Origin: JAFANK01 sp036741695
Lineage (GTDB): Bacteria; Vulcanimicrobiota; Vulcanimicrobiia; Eremiobacterales; Eremiobacteraceae
Direction: 5' to 3'
Assembly (NCBI GenBank): GCA_036741695.1
Contig: DAINRU010000016.1
Coordinates: 1-47,334, forward strand
DNA: 47,334 nt
Part shown: piece by piece, positions 42,471-47,334 of the stretch
Position numbering within the stretch: position 1 is the stretch's first letter
How the letters are laid out: every line of letters begins with the position of its first letter
Position numbers and translations under genes: made by a program
Notes under the pieces: generated by a model
Told to the model about the DNA's origin: nothing
What the model saw: only the letters and a program-made list of their open reading frames with translations
The model's database searches: none

Positions 42471-43729
42471 GGGCTACGAGCGGAGACGACGACGGCGCGG
42501 ATGGTCCGGCGCACCGACGGCACACCTGCGTAGGCCGCACGCATCGCCTTCAGGCCCGCTTCGAACTCGTGCTGCGGAATGAGATGAAACGTGGAGAGAT
42601 AGCGGCGCTCCGTCCGGGCGATGAGATCCTTTGTCGAGCTCTCCTCCTGCGCGACGACGTCGCAGCTCGTCACGCTGTCAAAACCACACGCCCGCAACCT
42701 TTTCGTCAACGCCGGAACGCTGGGGAACCGTGCCATGTCGATGCGCGGGATGGATGGAAAGAACCTTGCGTGCTCTGTCTCGATGAAATGCCTGTGGGGG
42801 AACGTGGCGATGGCGACCGCGCCGCCCGGAGCCAGCGCCTCACGCAGCTTCGGCAGAAATTCTTCCAGCGCGAGATACTGTATCGAGAAGAACAAGGTGG
42901 CGGCGTCGTACGGACCGGGCGGCAACTCGCGATCGGCATCGCCTTGCTCGTAGCGCACTGTACCATTTGCCGGCGCCGGAGTCTCTCGGGCAGCCGCAAG
43001 CATGTTCGCGCTTCGATCGAGGCCGGTGACGGTTGCCCCGGCGTGCGCGAGCAGCACGCTGAAGCGGCCGGTCCCGCAGCCTACGTCGAGCACGCGCAGG
43101 CCAGGGCGCAGACCCACAGAGCGGGCGACAGCGTCGAAGAGCGCGAGATCGAAGCGTGAGAGCGGCCGGAGCACCCGGTAGTTCTCTCCTGCGTCGCCGA
43201 TCGTGTCGTAATCAAGCGCGCGCGGCACGTTGAGCTGCGCCGTTCCCGCGATGCGCGTCACTGTGCGCAGCGCGTCTGCATCGAGATGCCCGGCCAGGTC
43301 GCGCGCCGTCGCACCATCGGGTGGGATGGCAAGCGCGGGCGCAATCTCCGCCAAGGGGAGCAAGAGCGACGCGCGCGAGCGCACGCATGCGTCGTGCGCT
43401 GTGACTTGCGCACCGTGACCTTCACCCTCGCTTGAGAGCACAAGCTCGCAGCGCAGCTCGCCGCCGCCGTCGCCCGCCGTGCCACCGCGTGCGTGGCGTT
43501 CCTCGATAGCCCGAAGGGCTCTGGTGAGCGCCGCGTGCGCAAGAGCGGTGTCGACCACGGCGACGGCATGGTAGGTCGGCGGGCGCCCGCTCGCGGCGTC
43601 AGGCGCACGTGCGTACAGATCGGAGTTGATGGAGAACGATCCGAGAGCGCGCAGCTCGTCCAGACCGGCGCGCACGTTGCCGGGCGAGTCGTCCGCGCCC
43701 GAGCTCACGCTGACGTACGCGCGCGTCAT
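42458..43729 (-). CDS. degenerate FolK (HPPK)-like domain fused to a SAM-dependent methyltransferase
   Basis: 423 residues in one frame. Residues 3-160 align by eye with 6-hydroxymethyl-dihydropterin pyrophosphokinase: A-Y-V-S-V-S-S-G-A-D-D for A-Y-I-A-I-G-S-N-L, a matching I-E-E-R-H-A-R-G, and a near-identical end L-L-L-P-L-A-E-I-A-P. The W-G-P-R-T-L-D-L-D-I-M catalytic block reads G-E-L-R-C-E-L-V-L (E95, V97), so both magnesium-binding aspartates are changed. From about residue 190 a class I methyltransferase follows, with L-D-V-G-C-G-T-G near 213-221 and T-G-L-D-R-S after it. It overlaps folB (ATGA), so it is part of the folate operon. Pyrophosphokinase activity is unlikely; the methyltransferase looks intact. 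Confidence 0.75.
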   Translation of the reverse strand: MTRAYVSVSSGADDSPGNVRAGLDELRALGSFSINSDLYARAPDAASGRPPTYHAVAVVDTALAHAALTRALRAIEERHARGGTAGDGGGELRCELVLSSEGEGHGAQVTAHDACVRSRASLLLPLAEIAPALAIPPDGATARDLAGHLDADALRTVTRIAGTAQLNVPRALDYDTIGDAGENYRVLRPLSRFDLALFDAVARSVGLRPGLRVLDVGCGTGRFSVLLAHAGATVTGLDRSANMLAAARETPAPANGTVRYEQGDADRELPPGPYDAATLFFSIQYLALEEFLPKLREALAPGGAVAIATFPHRHFIETEHARFFPSIPRIDMARFPSVPALTKRLRACGFDSVTSCDVVAQEESSTKDLIARTERRYLSTFHLIPQHEFEAGLKAMRAAYAGVPSVRRTIRAVVVSARSPTDH

Positions 43730-44103
43730 GGCGTGGGCGGGTGGCGGCGCAGCTCCACTTCCGGCGTCGCGCCCTCCAACAGGCGCGGTTTGCGCACCCG
43801 GACGATCAGCGCCAGAACACGGCGATCTTCGCAGACCGCCTGGGCGATACGCTCGGCGAGCGCCTCGAGCAACGCGCATGACTGCCCCGTGACGATGCGC
43901 TCGCAAGTACGGTACAGCGCGCTGTAGTCGATCGTATCCGCGAGCGCGTCCGACGCTGCGGCTCGGGCGAGATCGCAGTCTATCTCGAGGTCGACGTCGA
44001 TCGGCTGGTCCCGCTCGCGCTCGGCGGCATCCGCGCCATGCTTGCCCCAAAACCGCATCCCGTTGATGCGAATCGTGCCCGGTCCGCCCGTGTGGGCGTT
44101 CAT
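43726..44103 (-). CDS. folB: dihydroneopterin aldolase
   Basis: 125 residues. I-R-I-N-G-M-R-F-W-G-K-H-G, E-R-E-R-D-Q-P-I-D-V-D-L, the D-T-I-D-Y-S-A-L-Y block and the late V-R-V-R-K-P with the catalytic-site lysine are all present. It converts dihydroneopterin to 6-hydroxymethyl-dihydropterin and glycolaldehyde, the substrate that a true FolK would phosphorylate. ATG at 44103 overlaps the folP stop; its own stop overlaps the folK-like fusion gene. Confidence 0.9.
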   Translation of the reverse strand: MNAHTGGPGTIRINGMRFWGKHGADAAERERDQPIDVDLEIDCDLARAAASDALADTIDYSALYRTCERIVTGQSCALLEALAERIAQAVCEDRRVLALIVRVRKPRLLEGATPEVELRRHPPTP

Positions 44104-44972
44104 AACAGCCGTGGTGCCAGAAGCCGTTCCGGCGCCTGCGCCGCCCCGACCCGCACGATCGCATCGGCGACGTCGACGACGCTGCGCATGGCGGCGACGT
44201 CGTGCACGCGCGCGATATCCGCGCCCGCGGCGATAGCAAGCGCGAGCGCCGCTGCTGTGCCGAAGGTCCGCTCGGCCACGGGCAATCCCGTGATCTTGCC
44301 GATGAACGACTTGCGCGACAGCCCGACGAGCAGTGGATAGGGCAGCCGCTCGACGAACTCGCGCAGGCGGGCGAGGATCTGCACGTTCTGGTCCGGCGTC
44401 TTGCCGAATCCGATCCCCGGATCGGCGATGATGTGTTCGGGCGGAACGCCCGCATCCCGCGTATACCGCGCGGCGAGTTCGAGCGAGGCGATGACCTCGC
44501 TGACGCAGTCCCCATCGTAGTCAGCGTTCACGCGATTGTGCATGATGATGAGCGGGACCCTTGCACGTGCGGCCAGCTCGACGATGCCCGGGATCGCGCC
44601 CCACACACAGTTGATGATGTCGGCGCCGGCTGCAAGCGCTTCGACCGCGACGGCAGGTTTGAAGGTGTCGACGGAGATGGGGAGGTCGACGGCGTTGCGC
44701 ACCGCGGCGATCGCCGGGATGACGCGGCGCAGCTCTTCGGCATCGCTGACCGGCAGGTGGCCGGGCCGCGTCGACTCGCCACCGATGTCGATGAGGTCCG
44801 CGCCGGCGGCCGCGAAATCTACCGCTCTGCGCGCGGCGGCGGCGGGGTCTGCCCCCACGCCGTCTCCGGAGAACGAGTCGGGTGTCGCGTTGATGATGCC
44901 CATGACGTAGGTGCGCGAGCCCCACGCGAAGCGGTGACCGCGTACGCGTAAGCTTGCAAGCGGCGGGCGCAA
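44100..44972 (-). CDS. folP: dihydropteroate synthase
   Basis: About 290 residues. Y-V-M-G-I-I-N-A-T-P-D-S-F-S-G-D-G, L-I-D-I-G-G-E-S-T-R-P-G, S-V-D-T-F-K, I-I-M-H-N, A-D-P-G-I-G-F-G-K-T, L-S-R-K-S-F-I-G and R-V-H-D-V are all in order. It joins the pterin pyrophosphate with p-aminobenzoate. The start must be a TTG, at 44972 just after the folC stop or at 44981 overlapping it; no ATG or GTG fits. The sulfonamide-site residues look ordinary. Confidence 0.92.
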   Translation of the reverse strand: MRPPLASLRVRGHRFAWGSRTYVMGIINATPDSFSGDGVGADPAAAARRAVDFAAAGADLIDIGGESTRPGHLPVSDAEELRRVIPAIAAVRNAVDLPISVDTFKPAVAVEALAAGADIINCVWGAIPGIVELAARARVPLIIMHNRVNADYDGDCVSEVIASLELAARYTRDAGVPPEHIIADPGIGFGKTPDQNVQILARLREFVERLPYPLLVGLSRKSFIGKITGLPVAERTFGTAAALALAIAAGADIARVHDVAAMRSVVDVADAIVRVGAAQAPERLLAPRLL

Positions 44973-44973
44973 G

Positions 44974-46308
44974 CTAGACAAGAGCTCGATCCGCCACGGG
45001 CGCGTTCTCCAGGAACCAGCGGCGCAGCGTGCCGACGAGGAACGTAGAGCCTGTGACCACCACCAGGTCCGATGCCTTGGCGATGCGGCGCGCCAGGCTG
45101 AGCGCTTCGATCGGGTCGTCCACCGCCCGCGACGCCATGCCCGCGTTCTCGGCCACGTTGACCAGATTGCGCGAATGGCGCGAACGGCGGTGCGAGACGT
45201 CGAAGGTGGTGAAGATGAATTGCGCGGGAAGCCCACGCCAGGCGTTGATGACGCCGACCACGTCTTTTTCTTCGGCGATCGCGACCACGAAGACCAGCCT
45301 GCGCTGCGGGAAATGGCGCTCGATGGCGGCCCGCAGCGCCGCGGCCTTCTCGACGTTATGGGCGACGTCGAAGAGCAGCGACGGCTGCGACGGATAGTAC
45401 TCGGTCCGACCGGGCAGCGATATCGTGCCCAGCGCTGCGGCGACGTCAGCCGGAGACACCGCAAACGCGTCGTGGATCTGTTCGAGCGCTAGGATCGCGG
45501 TGGCCGCATTGGTCACCTGGAATTCGCCGATGAGCGGCAGGGTGAATGCGTAGCTCGCGCGAGCCGTCTCGACGCCCACGGCCTGCGTGTACGACGCATC
45601 GCTCAGCGACGATGCCACCCGCGCCGCGTCCTGCACGCGGGTCAACGGAGCGGCGTGGAGGCGCGCCACCTCCTCGATGATGCGCACGACCGAGGGCTGC
45701 TCTGCCGCGGTCACCACGGGCGTGCGCTCCTTGGTGATGCCAGCCTTGTCGCGAGCGATCTGCTCGACCGTGTCGCCGAGGACGTCTTTATGGTCGGTGC
45801 CGACGTTGGTGATGATGCAGACCTTTGGTTCGATGAGGTTCGTGCCGTCGAGCGTACCGCCGACGCCGACCTCGACCACCGCGATGTCGACCTTCTCCTG
45901 CGAGAAATACACGAACGAGAGCGCCACGAGCAGCTCGAAATATGACGGTGGGCCCCATTGGCCGCCCCGCATCTCGGCCATCACCGGGATCATGCGCTCG
46001 AAAAGCTGCGCGAAGCGCTCCTCGCTGATGGGAACGTTGCCGATGCGCGCGCGCTCGGTCACGGCGTGCAGGTGGGGTTTGGTATGCAGTCCGACCCGCA
46101 AGCCCGCCGCGGTCAGGATCGCGGCGCACATGCTCGCCGTCGATCCCTTGCCGGCGGTGCCACCGACGTGCACGGATGCGAACGCACGCTGCGGATCGCC
46201 GAGGTGATGCAAGAGGGTGCGCATGCGATCGAGGCGCCCCGGGTAGCGGCCCGAGACCGTCTCGCCGGTCGTCGTGTCGAGGATGCGCAGCGCCTCCTTG
46301 TAATCCAT
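44974..46308 (-). CDS. folC: folylpolyglutamate/dihydrofolate synthase
   Basis: 444 residues. Mur-ligase fold with the P-loop H-V-G-G-T-A-G-K-G-S-T (canonical G-T-N-G-K-G-S, here Ala for Asn), K-P-H-L-H-A-V-T-E-R (usually S-P-H-L), V-E-V-G-V-G-G-T-L-D-G-T-N and N-V-G-T-D-H. It adds glutamate to folates and may also make dihydrofolate from dihydropteroate. The ATG at 46308 shares one base with the mogA stop (TAATG). An in-frame extension to 46632 lies inside mogA and is rejected. Confidence 0.9.
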   Translation of the reverse strand: MDYKEALRILDTTTGETVSGRYPGRLDRMRTLLHHLGDPQRAFASVHVGGTAGKGSTASMCAAILTAAGLRVGLHTKPHLHAVTERARIGNVPISEERFAQLFERMIPVMAEMRGGQWGPPSYFELLVALSFVYFSQEKVDIAVVEVGVGGTLDGTNLIEPKVCIITNVGTDHKDVLGDTVEQIARDKAGITKERTPVVTAAEQPSVVRIIEEVARLHAAPLTRVQDAARVASSLSDASYTQAVGVETARASYAFTLPLIGEFQVTNAATAILALEQIHDAFAVSPADVAAALGTISLPGRTEYYPSQPSLLFDVAHNVEKAAALRAAIERHFPQRRLVFVVAIAEEKDVVGVINAWRGLPAQFIFTTFDVSHRRSRHSRNLVNVAENAGMASRAVDDPIEALSLARRIAKASDLVVVTGSTFLVGTLRRWFLENAPVADRALV

Positions 46309-46829
46309 TATCCCGACCCCGGATGATCGCCCGTGCCGCCGCGCAACAACTCGAAGGCATGTGCGAGAACACCTTTGATCGCGGCCATGGTCTCGCGGAC
46401 CGCCTTCGGACTGCCCGGCAAGTTCACGATGAGCGTGCGTTTTCGCACCGCGGCGACGGCGCGCGACAGGATCGCGGTCGGCACGTGCAGCGCGCTTGCC
46501 TGGCGCATCGCGTCGGCGATGCCGGGCACTTCGTAATCGGCGACGGCGAGCGTCGCCTGCGGCGTGATGTCGCGCGGTCCGAGGCCCGTGCCCCCGGCCG
46601 TGAAGATGCAGTCGGCGCTCTCCCTGTCGCACAGGAGCTTCAAGAGCGATTCGAGCTCCCGGCGGTCGTCGGCCAGGATCTCTTCGGAGACGACGATGAC
46701 CCCCGGCGGCAGACCTTCGCGCATGGCGGGCAGGCAGGCATCGGCACGCTCACCCGACTTCGCCTTGTCGGAGAGGACGACGAGCGCCACGCGGGGCGGG
46801 CCAAAATCACGAGCGGGTTCGCCGAGCAC
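46308..46829 (-). CDS. mog: molybdopterin adenylyltransferase (MogA/MoaB family)
   Basis: 173 residues. V-A-L-V-V-L-S-D-K-A-K-S-G-E-R-A-D, T-A-G-G-T-G-L-G-P-R-D-I-T-P (about 79-92) and L-P-G-S-P-K-A-V-R-E are the family motifs. It activates molybdopterin with AMP before metal insertion. It overlaps moaC by 23 bases, so molybdenum-cofactor and folate genes share one transcript; both pathways make pterins. Confidence 0.88.
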   Translation of the reverse strand: MLGEPARDFGPPRVALVVLSDKAKSGERADACLPAMREGLPPGVIVVSEEILADDRRELESLLKLLCDRESADCIFTAGGTGLGPRDITPQATLAVADYEVPGIADAMRQASALHVPTAILSRAVAAVRKRTLIVNLPGSPKAVRETMAAIKGVLAHAFELLRGGTGDHPGSG

Positions 46830-47334
46830 GCGCTGTCCTCCGATAATGTCCGCTCTTGCCGCCGGCCTTCTCGACCAGCGCCAAATGTTCGATGACCATG
46901 CCGCGGTCGGCGGCCTTGCACATATCGTAGATGGTGAGCGCGGCGATGGCGCAGCCCGTGAGCGCCTCCATCTCCACGCCGGTCTGGCCGTTGCATGCCG
47001 CCTCGCAGCGCACGCGGACCCGGTCGCTGCCCACAGGCTCGCAGCGCACGTCGATCTTGGTCAGCGGCAATGGATGGCAGAGCGGGATGAGCTGTGCCGT
47101 GCGTTTTGCGGCCAGGATGCCAGCGATCTGCGCGGTGACGAGCACGTCGCCCTTTTTCGCGGCGCCTACACGGATGAGCCGCAACGCGTGCGGCGCCATG
47201 ACGATCTCCGCCTCGGCGGCGGCGAAACGCGCGGTCATCTCTTTTGCGGCGACGTCGACCATGGCGACCGAGCCATTGCGGGCGACGTGCGAGAGCTTGG
47301 GGCGTCTGACGGATCGAGACGGGAAGCGTGCGCT
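46807..47334 (-). CDS. moaC: cyclic pyranopterin monophosphate synthase (5' end outside the window)
   Basis: At least 175 codons, open to the window edge. K-L-S-H-V-A-R-N-G-S-V-A-M-V-D-V is the family's usual opening and lies upstream of the internal ATG at 47262, so the real start is beyond 47334. L-C-H-P-L-P-L-T-K, V-E-M-E-A-L-T-G and Y-D-M-C-K-A are intact. It makes cPMP, the second step of molybdenum-cofactor synthesis. C-terminal R-R-T-A-R-A-R-R is a basic extension. Confidence 0.9.
   Translation of the reverse strand, partial: SARFPSRSVRRPKLSHVARNGSVAMVDVAAKEMTARFAAAEAEIVMAPHALRLIRVGAAKKGDVLVTAQIAGILAAKRTAQLIPLCHPLPLTKIDVRCEPVGSDRVRVRCEAACNGQTGVEMEALTGCAIAALTIYDMCKAADRGMVIEHLALVEKAGGKSGHYRRTARARRTRS

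Noticed and set aside
42458..44515. A 685-codon open frame spanning folB and part of folP
   Set aside because: The part upstream of the ATG at 43729 has arginine/serine-rich shadow composition and lies over folB and folP; the real gene starts at 43729.

Overview
The window is 47.3 kb of GC-rich bacterial chromosome with dense, often overlapping genes. I saw no rRNA, tRNA, transposase, phage gene or CRISPR array. The block nadK-tlyA-xseB-xseA-PBP1A-nusB-accC-accB keeps the order accB, accC, nusB, xseA, xseB, tlyA, nadK that is known from Firmicutes and other Terrabacteria. Together with the GC-rich codon use, the LytR-CpsA-Psr protein, the secreted amidase and two sortilin-like propeller proteins, this suggests an uncultured soil-type lineage. 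Candidatus Eremiobacterota (WPS-2) is a plausible guess, but it is inference and not shown by the sequence.

Layout. 1-8.7 kb is a mixed region: small membrane and zinc-ribbon proteins, a probable gene remnant, an aspartyl protease with a PDZ domain, an aminotransferase overlapping an isoprenylcysteine-methyltransferase-like membrane enzyme, an LCP protein, a divergent NRAMP transporter and a GNAT acetyltransferase. 8.7-20.5 kb is rich in exported proteins: two sortilin/VPS10-like beta-propeller proteins (about 1000 residues each) either side of a cell-wall amidase, a DUF899 protein and several small exported or membrane proteins. The best promoters and terminators of the window are here. 20.7-25.2 kb is a four-gene efflux operon (membrane fusion protein, two ABC ATPases, one permease). 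25.2-26.1 kb holds two tandem paralogous exported carboxypeptidase-regulatory-like proteins.

26.6-34.3 kb is a complete chemosensory operon (CheR-TPR, double CheW, MCP, CheA with a receiver domain, CheB, single-domain response regulator). A CRP-type palindrome lies just upstream, and no flagellar or pilus genes are nearby. From 47.3 kb down to 34.3 kb everything is on the minus strand: moaC (cut by the window edge), mogA, folC, folP, folB, a degenerate folK-like/methyltransferase fusion, an accB-like gene, accC, nusB, a class A PBP, xseA, xseB, tlyA and nadK. Nearly all neighbours overlap by 1-29 bases. The exceptions are folC/folP (1-base gap, or overlapping if the earlier TTG is used), xseB/tlyA, and the two gaps around the accB-like gene. 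Those last two gaps both carry the same palindromic repeat.

The most unusual items are the folK-derived domain that has lost its catalytic signature and is fused to a SAM methyltransferase, the biotin-carrier-like protein whose biotinyl lysine is an arginine, and the repeats that isolate that gene within an otherwise compact operon.
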